DNA of 64,000 bases from Thinopyrum elongatum (Eukaryota > Streptophyta > Magnoliopsida > Poales > Poaceae). The position numbers and the translations under genes are program-made. The notes beneath the pieces were generated by a model that worked only from the letters and a program-made list of their open reading frames with translations, was not told the DNA's origin and did not search any database. Each line of letters opens with the position of its first letter. Position 1 is the stretch's first letter. The stretch lies in assembly GCA_011799875.1 (NCBI GenBank), contig CM022303.1:424260483-424324482 (forward strand), in the 5' to 3' direction. Positions 22,097-33,915 of this stretch are shown here, one piece after another.

Positions 22097-23018
22097 TGTC
22101 GGTGCACTAGGAACGGGGTCCCTAGTACTCCTGACTTGTGCACGAACAGTTGCAGCCTTCCCGGCATGGTGCCTTGGTGGGGACTGACGATAAGCTGGAG
22201 AAACCGCACTTCATGAGATCAAGGAGCGCATTAACAAGACCAAAGAGACCAGAGAATCTCCCAAGAAGGTCTCCCTTGCCGGGCAGGCAAGCCAGCGGGG
22301 TCGAGACTACACCTGGGACCAAGTCCAAGCCGCCCCGACAGGGTTCCCGGGGCCGCCAAGATCAGAGCTCGACAGGCTCCATGCCGGCAAGCCTTCGCCA
22401 GAACACCACCGCTCCACCTCATCATACGCCAGTCACTAATCAATACGGTGTCGAGCTCTCAAGTGGCTACGTGGATCATGTCGGGAGAGGAGACTAACTT
22501 TATTGACACCCGTCTTGATGGCATGTCACGTTGATAAGAGGTAGTTGGGTAAGCGGCGCAGCAGTCTTGCCGGGCTTCAACCTCCGCATGACACCTAGCA
22601 GTGCATTTAATGCACTTTGTCTTGACTGCCAGAGTTAGGTATGATAACACTGTTAGCTATCTAATCATGCCGTAATGACTGTTTTGCCACTATGGTCGCC
22701 CCTTAAGCTATAAAAGGAGGCTCGAGGCAACCTAGCAAGGGGTTCGAACTTTTGATCCCTCAACACTTGTACGCACGTAGCTGCTCTCCCCGAGGCACCC
22801 TTGTCGGGCTTGAGTGCTTCGTGTCTTCTTGTTCCTCCAAATCAATCCACCAAAGTAGGAGTAGGGTTTTACGCTGCTAAGCGGCCTGAACCTGGGTAAA
22901 CAAGAGTTGTCATCGTCGTGCTGCCCTGTTGCCTCTGCTCTTTCTGCAATGTGATCATCCCCCGCCGAACTACAAATGGGCAACCCTGCCCCATAGGTGA
23001 TCGTGCTCCTCCACGACA
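22097..23018 (+). repeat. Solo LTR (922 bp) with perfect 5-bp TSD
   Basis: It starts TGTCGGTGC and ends CCACGACA. CCTTG flanks it on both sides (22092-22096 and 23019-23023). A TATA box TATAAAAG at 22709-22716 fixes plus orientation. There is no internal region, so it arose by unequal or intra-element LTR recombination after insertion into the 3' spacer of Gyp3. The sequence is not the Gyp1-4 LTR, although it shares the GTAGGGTTTTAC and CCTGAACCTGGGTAAAC phrases common to grass Gypsy R regions. Confidence 0.9.
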
Positions 23019-23023
23019 CCTTG

Positions 23024-23386
23024 TGAGGCCTGTTTTTTCCTTTTTACATGCCTTTGTGCTCTAAGTCACTGGGACCCATCCCTCGAGCGTGCTACGACCG
23101 TCGCTGGTATGTAAGGGCACGTGCCTAACAAGGCCAGAGGGTGTATGGCTCTGCGAGGTGGTAAGGGCTCCCGAGGCGCGATGCTCAAGGAACCCCCCTT
23201 TGGCGTCCAAGCGGCTTTTTTCCAGGAAAGACCGAAGGCACTTAGCGAGATCGCGATGGAAAAAGTGTTCGAGAGGCGCTAAGAAAAGCTCATCTAGCAA
23301 TTATGACTTAGCTTTCTCAAAGTACATGACTTGGCGTGCCGCCGCCCGCAAGATTCGCCTCATGAGGGGTGTTCGCTCATGAAGCC
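23024..23386 (-). other. Gyp3 spacer, left piece
   Basis: This is GC-rich Gyp3 internal sequence between the antisense gene and the pol end, split by Nau1. It holds no coding pattern. It ends with AAGCC (23382-23386), the Nau1 target duplication. Confidence 0.65.
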
Positions 23387-24905
23387 TACTACTTGTGAGC
23401 TCCGTTAGGATTTCCTTGAAGAGGAGAGGATGATGCAGTACAGTAGAGATAAGTATTTCCCTCAGTTAAGAACCAAGGTTATCAATCTAGTAGGAGAACC
23501 ACGCAAGATCTCGTGAACAGCACCTACACACAAAAGAACAAATACTTGCAACCGACGCAAACAAGGGGTTGTCAATCCCTTGGCGGTTAATTGCAAGGAT
23601 CAAATCTCGTGGTGATAGATAGATAAACAAAAACGCAAAATAAAAAAAATAACGGTAAATAAATTTCAGCAAGGTATTTTTGGATTTTAATATATGATAA
23701 ACATAGACCCAGGGGCCATATTTTTCACTAGAGTCTTCTCTCTTTAACATAGCATACAGTGGGTAAACAAATTACTGTTGGGCTATTGATAGAAAAGCAC
23801 ATAGTTATGATGATATTCAAGGCAGTGATCATGTATATAGGCATCACATCCGAGACAAGTAGACCGACTCCTGCATGCATCTACTACTATTACTCCACGC
23901 ATCGACTGCAATCCAGCATGCATCTAGACTATTAAGTTCATAAAGAACGGATGACATGATGTAGACAAAGTAAACCCAATAAATATGAATAAACCCCATC
24001 TTCTTATCCTTAGTGGCAATGATACAAATACGTGTCTTGTCCCTTTCTGTCACTGGGATTGAGCACCGCAAGATCAAACCCATCACAAAGCACCTCTCCC
24101 GTTGCAAGATAAATCAATCTAGTTGGCCAAACCAAACGGATAGATCGGGGAGAAATACAGAGCTATAACAATTATGCATATAAGAATTTAGAAAAGACTC
24201 AAATAATATTCATGAATAATCTGATCATAAATCCACAATTCATCATATCCCAACAAACACACCGCAAAAAGGGCTTACATCGAATAGATCTCCAAGAACA
24301 TCGAGGAGAACATTGTATTGAAGATCAAAGAGAGGGAAGAAGCCATCTAGCTACTAGCTATGCATCCGTAGGTCTGTGGTAAACTACTCACACATCATCA
24401 GAAGGGTAGCAAGGTTGATGTAGAGGCCCTCTGTGAATGATTCCCCCTCCGGTAGAGTACCAGAAAAGGCCTCCATATGGGATCTCCGAAGAACAGAAAC
24501 TTCTGGCGGCGAAAAAAGTATTTTGGGTGGCTCTCTGATGTATTGGGAATATTTGCAAATTTATAGAAGTGGAATTAGGTCAAGAGGTGCCACGAGCCGG
24601 GTGGCACCCCCCTGGGGCATGCCCTGCGGCCTTGTCGCTCCCTCGTGGCTCCGCAGGTCTTATCCCGAAGCTTCTATGGTCCCTTTTCGTTCAGAAAAAT
24701 CGTCAAAAAGTTTCATAGTGTTTGAACTCCGTTTGGTACTGATTTCTTGAAAAGCCAAAACCAAGCAAAAACAGCAACTAGTAGTGGGTACTAGGTTAAT
24801 AGGTTAGTCCCAAAAAATGATATATAATTGCATAATAGACATCCAAGATTGATACTATAATAGCATGGAACAATCAAAAACTATAGATACGTTGGAGACA
24901 TATCA
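23387..24905 (-). repeat. Nau1 3' LTR (1519 bp)
   Basis: It is collinear with 28119-29661. The end at 23387 reads TACTACTTG (TG changed to TA on plus); the other end reads GACATATCA. A TATA candidate CTATAAATTT on minus lies near 24568-24559. Confidence 0.92.
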
Positions 24906-27900
24906 GCATCCCCAAGTTTAATTCCTGCTCGTCCTCGAGTAGGTAAATGATAAAAACAGAATTTTTGATGTGGAATGCTACCCATCATATTTATCATGTA
25001 ATCTTTCTTTTATGGCATGAATATTTAGATCCGAATGATTCAAAGCAATAGTCTATAATTTGACATAAAAACATCAATACTCGGGCATACCAACAAACAA
25101 TCATGCCTTTAAAAATATCAACGCTAAAGAACGCTAGCCCTACAAAATCACATAGCCTTGTCATGCTCCATCTTCTTAACACAAAGTATTAATCATGCAC
25201 TACCCCGATATCAGCCAAGCAATTGGTTCATACTTTTTAATGCGCTTCAGCTTTTTCAACCCCCACGCAATACATGAGCGCAAGCCATGGATATAGCACT
25301 GTGGGTAGAATAGAGTATGGTCGTAGAGATGATATGGAGAAGACAAAAAACAAGAAAGTCTCACATCAATGAGGCTAATCAACGGGCTATGGAGATGCCC
25401 ATCAATTGATGTCAATGCAAGGAGTATGGATTGTTATGCAACGGATGCATTACGAGCTATAAGTGTATGAAAGCTCAAAATAAAAACTAAGCGGGTGTGC
25501 ATCCAACTTGATTGCTCATGAAGACCTCGGGTATTTGAGGAAGCCCATCGTCGGAATATACAAGCCAAGTTCTATAATGAAAAATTCCCACTAGTATATG
25601 AAAACTAAAGCATAGGAGACTCTCTATATGAAAAACATGGTGCTACTTTGAAGCACAAGTGTGGAAAATGATAGCAACATTGCCCCTTCTCTCTTTTTCT
25701 CTTATTTTTTGTTGGCTCTTTTTGGCCTCTTTTTTTGGGCTCTTTTTGGCCTCTTTTTTTATTTCCTCACTTGGGGCAATGCTCTAATAATGGATAATGA
25801 TGATCATCACACTTCTATTTACTTACAACTCAAAATTACAACTTGATACTAGAACAAAATATGACTCTATATGAATGCCTTTGGCGGTATATCAGGATGT
25901 GCAATGATCTAGCGTAACATGTATAAAAAATGATGAATGGTGGCTGAGCCACAAATACTATGTCAGCTATATGATCATGCAAAGCAATATGACAATGATG
26001 ATGTGTGTCATAAAAACGGAACGGTGGAAGTTGCATGGCAATATATCTCGGAATGGCTATGGAAATGCCCTAATAGGTAGGTATGGTGGCTGTTTTGATG
26101 AAGATATAAGGAGGTTTTTGTGTGATAGAGCGTATCATATCATGAGGTTTGGATGCACCGGCGAAGTTTGCACCACATCTCGAGGTGAGAAAGGGCAATG
26201 CACGCTACCGGAGAGGCTAGCAAATGGCGGAAAGGTGAGAGTGCGTATAATCCATGGACTCACATTAGTCATGAAGAACTCATATACTTGTTGCGAAAGT
26301 TTATTAGCCCTTGAAGCAAAGTACTACTACGCATGGCCCTAGGGGGAAGTTGGTAGGAGTTAACCATCACGCCCCTGACCTTCACGCAAAGGAAGACACT
26401 CAATAATAAATTGTGCTCCAACTTCTTCGCATAACGAGAGACTACACGTGCATGCTTCGGGAATCATAAACCTTAACACCAATATTCTTACTAAACCACA
26501 ATCATTCACTAGTACCTCCCACTTATTACCATCTTTATATCGCAAAACTATTGAAAGGAATCAAACTTATCATATTCAGTGATCTACATGAAAGTTTTTA
26601 TTATATCCCTCTTGAATACCTATCATATTAGGACCAATTTCATAACTTGTGGAAATTGCCCTTACTATTATCAAACTCTCAAAATGATAGAAGTGAAGCA
26701 TGAGAGTGCAACTATTTCTTTAAAATATAACCACCGTCGTGCTCTAAAAGATGTAAGTGAAGTACTAGAGCAACTGCCTAGCTCAAAAGATATAAGTGAA
26801 GCACATAGAGTATGCTAGCAAATCATGAACAATGTGTGTCCCTCTCAAAAAGGTGTGTCCAGCAAAGATGATTGTGGCTAACTAGAAATCAAACAAAGCA
26901 AAGACACATATAATACACGACGCTCCAAGCAAAACTAATATCATGTGATGAATAAAAATATAGCTCCAAGTAATTTACCGATGGTTGGTATAAGAAAGAG
27001 GGGATGCCATCTGGGGCATCCCCAAGCTTAGAGTCTCGGGTGTCCTTGAATATTACATTGGGGTGACTTGGGCATCCCCAAGCTTAGGGTCTTGCCACTC
27101 CTTATTCCTTCATCCATCATGATCTCACTCAAAACCATAAAACTTCAGCACACAAAACTCACCAGAAAACTCGTGAGATCCGTTAGTATAACCAACAAAT
27201 CATAAACTTTAGGTACTGTTGTAAACACATTCATATTTCATTGTTGCACAATACCTACTGTATTATAATTTCACCATGACTTATACCCCCGATACAATCC
27301 ATAGATTCATTAAAACAAGCCAACAATGCAACGAAAACAGAATCTGTCAAAAACACAACAGTCTATAATGATCTAGCTAAGCGCACAACTTTTGTAACTC
27401 CAAAAATTCTGAAAAATTGGGGAAACATGGGCAATTTGTATATCAATCATGTGTAAAAAATTCACAATTTTATCACCTTCCAGTGAATTTAAACAATTCT
27501 GCTACTGGGCGCAAAAGTTTCTGCTTTCTCACAGAATCACATCAACTATCAACCAAATCATCCCAAAGGCTTTACTTGGCACAAACACTAATTTAAACAC
27601 AAAAACACAACCATAACAGTAGCATTATTGTGTACACTCACAAAAAGCAGAGAAACAATTGGGTTGTCTCCCAACAAGCTCTTTCTTTATAGCCATTAAG
27701 ATAGGCTTGAAATAATAATGATGCTCACATAAAAGATAATAATTGAAACACAAAGAGAGCATCATGTAGCAAGTAAAAAATACATTTAAGTCTAACATAC
27801 TTCCTATGCATAGGCATTATATAGGATTTTTTTTTATCAAAACAAGCAATATCTAGCATATGCAAGGAAGAAGAAAGAAACAATAGCAATCTCAACATGA

Positions 27901-28118
27901 AGAGAGGTAATTTAGTAACATGAAGATTTCCACAACCATATTTTCCTCTCTCATAATAATTACACGAATTTTTTTTCTGAAAAAGTTTTAGAAGTGGGGG
28001 AGATGAAAATGATAGGCAAATGGCAACTAAAACTAAATGCAAGAATATGAAAGTTTATGCGATGGTACTTGATAGGTTTTGGTGATGTCTCCCCGGCAAC
28101 GGCGCCAGAAATTCTTCC
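24906..28118 (-). other. Nau1 internal region, non-coding
   Basis: No frame longer than about 125 codons is present and none resembles gag, protease or polymerase. It contains a pyrimidine-rich tract with GGCTCTTTTTGGCCTCTTTTTTT repeats at 25684-25770 and two copies of GGGCATCCCCAAGCTTA near 27014 and 27070. The 3'-end 800 bp next to 24906 is shared with Nau2. Confidence 0.8.
28087..28107 (-). other. Nau1 primer binding site
   Basis: On minus, TGGCGCCGTTGCCGGGG starts 11 nt after the LTR end. It has the form of the tRNA primer site common in grass Gypsy elements, so Nau1 probably uses Gypsy-type machinery. Confidence 0.8.
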
Positions 28119-29661
28119 TGCTACTTGTGAGCTGTGTTGGGATTTCCTCGAAGAGGAGAGGATGATGCGGTACAGTAGATATATGTATTTCCCTCAGTTA
28201 AGAACCAAGATTATCAATCCAGTAGGAGAACCACGCAAGACCTCATGGACAACACCTACACACAAAACAACAAATACTTGCACCCAACGCAAACAAGGGG
28301 TAGTCAATCCCTTGGCGGTTAATTGCAAGGATCAAATCTCGTTGTGATAGATAAATAAACAAAAGCACAAAATAAAATAACGGTAAATAAATTGCAGCAA
28401 GGTATTTTTCTATCTTAATATATGATAAAGATAGACCTAGGGGCCATAGTTTTCACTAGAGGCTTCTCTCTTGAACATAGTAAACGGTGGGTGAACAAAT
28501 TATTGTTGGGCAATTGAAAGAAAAGCACATAGTTATGACAATAGTCAAGGCAATGATCATGTATATAGGCATCACGTCCAACACAAGTAGACCGACTCCT
28601 GCCTACATCTACTACCATTACTCCACACATCGACCGCTATCCAGCATGCATCTAGACTATTAAATTCATAAAGAACGGAGTAATGCCTTAAGCAAGATGA
28701 CATGATGTAGACAAAGTAAACCCAATCAATATGAGTAAACCCCATCTTTTTATCCTTAATGGCAATGATACAAATATGTTTCATGTCCCTTTCTATCACT
28801 GGGATTGAGCATCGCAAGATCGAACCCATCACAAAGCACCTCTCCCATTGCAAGATAAATTAATCTAGTTGGCCAAACCAAACGGATAGATCAGAGAGAA
28901 ATTCAAAGCTATAACAATCATGCATATAAGAATTCAGAAAAGACTCAAATAATATTCATGAATAATCTGATCATAAATCCACAATTCATCAGATCCCAAC
29001 AAACACACCGCAACAATGGATTACATCGAATAGATCTCCAAGTACATCGAGGAGAACATTGTATTGAAGATCAAAGAGAGGGAAGAAGCCATCTAGCTAC
29101 TAGCTATGAACCCGTAGGTTGGTGGTAAACTACTCACACATCATGGGAACGATAGCAAGGTTGATGTAGAGGCCCTCCGTGATCGATTCCCCCTCCGGTA
29201 GAGTACCGGAAAAGGCCTCCAGATGGGATCTCCGAAGAACAAAAACTTGCAGCGGTGGAAAAAGTATTTTGGGTGGCTCTCTGATGTATTGGGAATATTT
29301 GGAAATTTATAGAAGTGGAATTAGGTCAAGAGATGCCACAAGGGGCCCACAAGCCTAGGGGCACCCCCCGGAGCGTGCCATGCGGGCTTGTCGCTCCCTC
29401 GTGGCTCCGCATGTCTTCTCCCGAAGCTTCTAAGGTCCCTTCTGGTTTAGAAAAAATCGTCAAAAAGTTTCATATCGTTTGGACTCCATTTGGTACCGAT
29501 TTACTGAAAAGGCAAAAACAAGCAAAAAACAACAACTGGCACTGGGCACAAGATTAATAGGTTAGTCCCAAAAAATGATATATAATGCATAATAAACATC
29601 CAAGATTGATACTATATTAGCATGGAACAATGAAAATTATAGATACGTTGGAGACGTATCA
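28119..29661 (-). repeat. Nau1 5' LTR (1543 bp)
   Basis: It runs from TGCTACTTG (plus) to GACGTATCA. It faces the primer site on the left and Gyp3 sequence on the right. Confidence 0.92.
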
Positions 29662-29666
29662 AAGCC

Positions 29667-30189
29667 CCCTGTGGGTACTTGGTGGAGACGGCGCGACATG
29701 CGACCTCGCGAGGGAGCGCCCGTGAGGCCTCCCTGTGCCCTGCATTAGTGATAGCGATTGCCAATGGTTTTTGTAAGTAATGCAGTGGTGCGCGCTCGTG
29801 AGGTCACTTGTGGGTGTCACACGAGAAGACAAAAGTACCATGGACCTCGGTGAAGTGATGTGCATGGGAGCTGGCCCGCGAGCCAGAGCTCAGTCACTTG
29901 GGTTTAGCGGCACTGTTAGGACTCGCCCAAGCGCAGGCACCGTGTCCAGCCCCCGCTGGCATGATACGCATGACGGAGATTGCGAACGCGTGTGCATCAT
30001 GAAGTAGATTTCTTACCAAGTACATGATACCTAGGAAAAGGAAATTTTACTGATGCATGAAAGGATTATCATTACATAATGAAAGATACATGCTGTCGTT
30101 ATGCGCACGGGTCAGCTTGAGGATACGATGGCCAGGCGGCCCCTTAGGTAATCAGTCTGCCATGTCTGAGCATGGGGCCCCACTGGGTT
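29667..30189 (-). other. Gyp3 spacer, right piece
   Basis: This non-coding Gyp3 sequence continues from 23386 across Nau1 and lies between the end of pol and the tail of the antisense gene. A CCTCGCGAGG palindrome is at about 29704-29713. Confidence 0.6.
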
Positions 30190-30596
30190 GTGGGCGGGAG
30201 CCCTCGCAGCCAGTGGCAACGCGGAAAGAGAGGCTCTGGAGCGTGTACAGACTTGCGGATGTGTTGGATGTTCCATGTGTTTGGTACCGGAACACCCTCC
30301 TCTATTTTCCAGCTATGCCGTGCCAGGCCGGGAAACGTGCACCACCCTGAAAGGGCCTTCCCACATGGGCGAGAGCTTGTGGAGTCCTTCCCTTGAGAGG
30401 ATCCTTCGTAGGACAAGGTCGCCAGCTTCAAGGGTACGGGGCGTATGTTGCGGTTGTGGTAGCAACGTAGCGCCTGCTGATACCTGGCTGCACAGACGGC
30501 AGCCTGGCAGTGTGCTTCCTGGAGGAGTAGCAGATCAGCCTCTCGCAGGCCATCCTGGTGGATCTCGTCAACGGCCAGGACCCGCAGGGACCTAAT
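30190..30596 (-). pseudogene. Gyp3 pol C-terminus (end of integrase)
   Basis: On minus, the frame from 30596 reads IQAIRSLRVLAVDEIHQDGL, then LLLLQEAHCQAAVCAARYQQ and YHNRNIRP, the end of the integrase core in this Gypsy lineage. A frameshift near 30430 interrupts the following chromo-like region. The frame is regained at VPVPNTWNIQHIRK, the usual last block of pol. Everything upstream is separated by Nau2. This piece proves that Gyp3 once had a full pol and that pol and the PF04195 gene converge tail to tail. Confidence 0.82.
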
Positions 30597-32154
30597 TGCT
30601 TGTATCTGCGTTGGTATTTCAATGAAGAGGAGAGGATGATGCAGCACAACAAAGGTAAGTATTTCCCTCAGTTATGAAACCAAGGTTATCAATCCAGTAG
30701 GAGAACCGAGCAACACTATGTAAACATCACCTGCACACAAACAACAAAAACTTACAACTCAACGCGTAATAGGGGTTGTCAATCCCTCCTCGGTATTGAG
30801 ATAGATTAAATTGTATAGGATTTGATAAATAGATCTAACTAAAACACAAAATAAAATAAATAAAGAAAAATTGCAGCAAGGTATTTTTGGTTTAGTATGA
30901 TAGGAAAATAGACCCGGGGGCCGTAGTTTTCACTAGAGGCCTCTCTCAAGAAAATAGCATACGGTGGGTAAACAAATTACTGTTGGGCAATTGATAGAAA
31001 ATTAAATAATCATGATGATATCCAAGGCAATGATCATGTATATAGGCATCACGTCCAAGATTAAGAGACCGACTCCTGCCTGCATCTACTACTATTACCC
31101 CACATATCTACCGCTATCCAGCATGCATCTAGTGTATTAAGTTCATGGAAAAATGGAGTAATGCAATAAGAACGATCACATGATGTAGACAAGATAAACT
31201 CACGTGTGAATAAACCCCATCTTGTCACCCTTAATAGCAATGATACATGCGTGTCATGTCTCTTTCTGTCACTGAGATTGATCACCACAAGATCGAACCC
31301 ATCACAAAGCACCTCTTCCCATGGCAAGAAAAATCAATCTAGTTGGCCAAACCAAACCAAAATTTCGGAGAAGAAATACGAGGCTATAAGATTCATGCAT
31401 ATAAGAGTTCAGTGAAGACTCAAATAATATTCATGGATAGAACTGATCATAAACTCACAATTCATCGGATCCCAACAAACACACCACAAAAAAGAGTTAC
31501 ATTAAATAGATCTCCAAGAACATCGAGGAGAACTTTGTATTGAAGATCAAAAAGAGAGAAGAAGCCATTTAGCTACTAGCTACGGACCCGTAGGTCTATG
31601 GTAAACTACTCACACATCATCGGAGGGGCAACAAGGATGATGAAGAACCCCTCCGTGATCGTTGCTCCCTCCGGCAGAGTGCCAGAAAAGGCCTCTAGAT
31701 TGGATCTCACGGTTCTGGAACTTGCGGCAGTGGAAACTGTATTTCCTCGACTCCCCTGGGGTTTTTGGGATTTTAGAGTGTTTATAGAGGCAGATGTTGG
31801 TCAAGAAGCTTCCCATGGGCTCCACTACCCACCAGGGCTCGCCTGGGCCCCCTGGCGCGTCCTGGTGCCTAGTGGGCCCCACGGGCCTCCTCTCACATGC
31901 TCCTTTGGCTTCCAGGGTGTCTTCTGGCCAGAAAAAAATCTCCAAAGAGTTTCGTGGCATTTGGACTTAGTTTGGTATCGATATTCTCCAAAGTAAAAAA
32001 CAAGCAAAAAACAGCAACTGGCACTGGGCACTATGTCAATAGGTAGTCCCAAAAAATGATATAAAGTTGCTAGTAAATGTATATAAAACATCCAAGATTG
32101 ATAATATAACAACATGGAACAATAAAAAATTATAGACACGTTGGAGACATATCA
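30597..32154 (-). repeat. Nau2 3' LTR (1558 bp)
   Basis: It is collinear with the Nau1 LTRs but clearly diverged (different C-rich block at 31730-31930). It starts TGCTTGTAT and ends GACATATCA. Confidence 0.88.
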
Positions 32155-32948
32155 GCATCCCCAAGATTAATTCCTGCTCGTCCTCGAGTAGGTAAATGAT
32201 GAAAACAAAATTTTTGATGTGGAATGATGCCTAACATGTTCATCACATATTCTTTTCTTTTGTAGCATGGAAATTTGGACTTTAGATGATTCAAAGCAAT
32301 AGTCTATAATTGACATGAGGACATCAATACTCAAGCATATCAACAAGCCACCATGTCTTTCAAAATATCAACACTAAAGAAAGCTATCCCTAGCCCATTA
32401 TGCTCAATCATTGATCCATTCATGAAACACGCTCAAATATTAGCTATATCCAATGCACAAGTATGATAATAGTGTTCCCTAGTTGGTGCTTTATAAGAGA
32501 AGATGGAGACTCAATAAAAATAAAAATTGCATAAAAGTAAATAGATAGGCCCTTCACAGAGGGAAGCAGAGATTTGTAGAGGTGTGAGAGATCAAAGCTT
32601 AAATTGAGGATACAATTGTTTTGAGAGGCATGCTTTTCCTGTCAACAAAAACGACTGAGAATTCCCAATATCTTCCATGCTAGGTAATTCATAGGTGGTT
32701 CCCAAACATAAAATAAAGTTTATTTCCTTTTCCACCATTCTTTCACAATCCATGGCTAGCCGTATCCATGGGTGCCTTCCATACCAACACTTTACAAGGA
32801 ATTTATTATGAACAACATATAATTTTTTTTCATTTCGGGGTTGGGCATCCCTATTACCCGCCACACTCTCGTGCAATGACAAGTGAATAAACACTCATCC
32901 TGAGAATAACATACCTAGCATGGAAAATATTGGCCACCACCTTGTCAG
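30597..32948 (-). mobile_element. Nau2: left end of a second Nau element (3' LTR plus internal)
   Basis: It comprises a 1558-bp LTR followed on the right by the same CATCCCCAAG tract and internal sequence as Nau1 (compare 32155-32400 with 24906-25150). That makes this the 3' LTR of a minus-strand element. The internal part stops at 32948 where the Gyp5 LTR starts; the rest and the 5' LTR lie right of the window. The left flank CTAAT (30592-30596) is the only visible TSD half. Internal sequence is non-coding. Confidence 0.85.
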
Positions 32949-33362
32949 TGTTAAATCCGGCATATCTCATAGTAGGGGACCTAAGCTAGGCGTCTTGGAG
33001 CGATGGTAACATGGACACAGGATTTTACCCAGGTTCGGGCTCTTTCAAAGAGATAATACCCTATGTCCTCCTTTTGATTGTATTCATATGGGGGATAGTA
33101 CATAGTACATGTATCTAGCACGAGATTGTTCTAATGAATATGGGTTGTCTATTGACTAGCCTGGCCTCGGTTTATATAATGCACCGGAGGCCTAGGGTTT
33201 AGGAGAGTCCTTTTCTTGGGCGCCAAGTCTTGTGGAGTCTTCCTTGTATTCGTCATGGGCTACCCGAAGTGGCCCATTAGTGAACCGCCATGGGGGGTCC
33301 TCGACCTGATCCACCTGGTCGGGAGACGTGTGGTGAGTACCCCCTAGTCCAGGACACCATCA
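32949..33362 (-). repeat. Gyp5 3' LTR (414 bp)
   Basis: On minus it starts TGATGGTGTCCTGGACTAGG and ends in TTTAACA; plus reads TGTTAAATCCGG to GACACCATCA. It contains the ACCCAGGTTCGGG phrase common to grass Gypsy LTRs. The left flank GTCAG is the visible TSD half. Confidence 0.75.
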
Positions 33363-33610
33363 GTAGCCCCCCTGAACCGGTCTTCAAGTTGGGGGCGCTC
33401 CTCAGTTCTTCCGAACTCTTCTTCATCTTTGGCCGTCGGTCTTGAAAACTGGTTCAACAAATCTTCTCATGTTCTATCTTGAGGATCGCCGAAGCCAATC
33501 CGAAGAGTTTACACGCCGGGTATCTGAGGAGCCCCTTTAAGTTCTCGGCCTTTATCAATGCCTTGTTACTTTTACACCACACCTCGGTTTTGAAGTGGTT
33601 CCTCTTGCGT

Positions 33611-33781
33611 CCGAGCTCCAATGCCGGACTGCATCCAAGGTGTCTTTTTGCAGCCGAGCTCCAATGCCGATCTGCATCCGAGATGTCTATTTGCAGCCGA
33701 GCTCCAACGCCGATCCACATCCGAGATGTCTATTTGCAGCCGAGCTCCAATGTTGATATGCATCCGAGGTGTCATATATTA
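33611..33781. repeat. 43-bp tandem repeat, four copies
   Basis: The unit begins CCGAGCTCCAATGCCG and ends TCTATTTGCAG. The four copies start near 33611, 33654, 33697 and 33740, and the last is degenerate. Confidence 0.9.
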
Positions 33782-33789
33782 CCGCATTC

Positions 33790-33915
33790 TTGAAAAACTC
33801 TGAAGGAGTTCAGCCGAGCTTAATGCCGGAAACGCCCTCTATGGAGCCAGCTACTTGCATCCGAGCTTAATGCCGGAAATGCCCTCTATGGAGCCAGCTA
33901 CTTGCATCCGAGCTT
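33790..33915. repeat. 47-bp tandem repeat, about 2.5 copies
   Basis: The unit is CCGAGCTTAATGCCGGAA followed by GCCCTCTATGGAGCCAGC and TACTTGCAT, repeated directly. It shares the CCGAGCT start with the neighbouring 43-bp unit. Confidence 0.85.

Larger units (their letters stand above)
23387..29661 (-). mobile_element. Nau1: complete non-coding LTR retrotransposon, TSD AAGCC
   Basis: Two LTRs (23387-24905 and 28119-29661) enclose 3213 bp. AAGCC occurs on both outer sides (23382-23386 and 29662-29666). Read on minus, a primer site TGGCGCCGTTGCCGGGG follows the 5' LTR and a CTTGGGGATGC polypurine tract precedes the 3' LTR. The internal region is AT-rich, with stops in all frames and no gag or pol motif, so the element is non-autonomous of the LARD type. 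The LTR start TGATACGTCTCCAACG-like (minus) recalls the Sabrina/WHAM/Fatima group of wheat, but I cannot fix the family. Confidence 0.92.
17540..30596 (-). mobile_element. Gyp3: large Gypsy element (minus) with three later insertions
   Basis: The visible parts are the 3' LTR (17540-18412), a PPT (read on minus ATGCCCGGGGGCTAC) and an antisense PF04195-type gene (18686-21995). Spacers follow at 22024-22091, 23024-23386 and 29667-30189, then the C-terminal end of pol (30190-30596). Inside lie a solo LTR at 22097-23018 and Nau1 at 23387-29661. Nau2 begins at 30597, so the remaining pol, gag and 5' LTR of Gyp3 should lie to the right of the window. The gene order equals that implied by Gyp2, and LTR length (873 bp) matches the Gyp1/2/4 group, although the U3 sequence differs clearly, indicating a related family. 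Confidence 0.82.
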
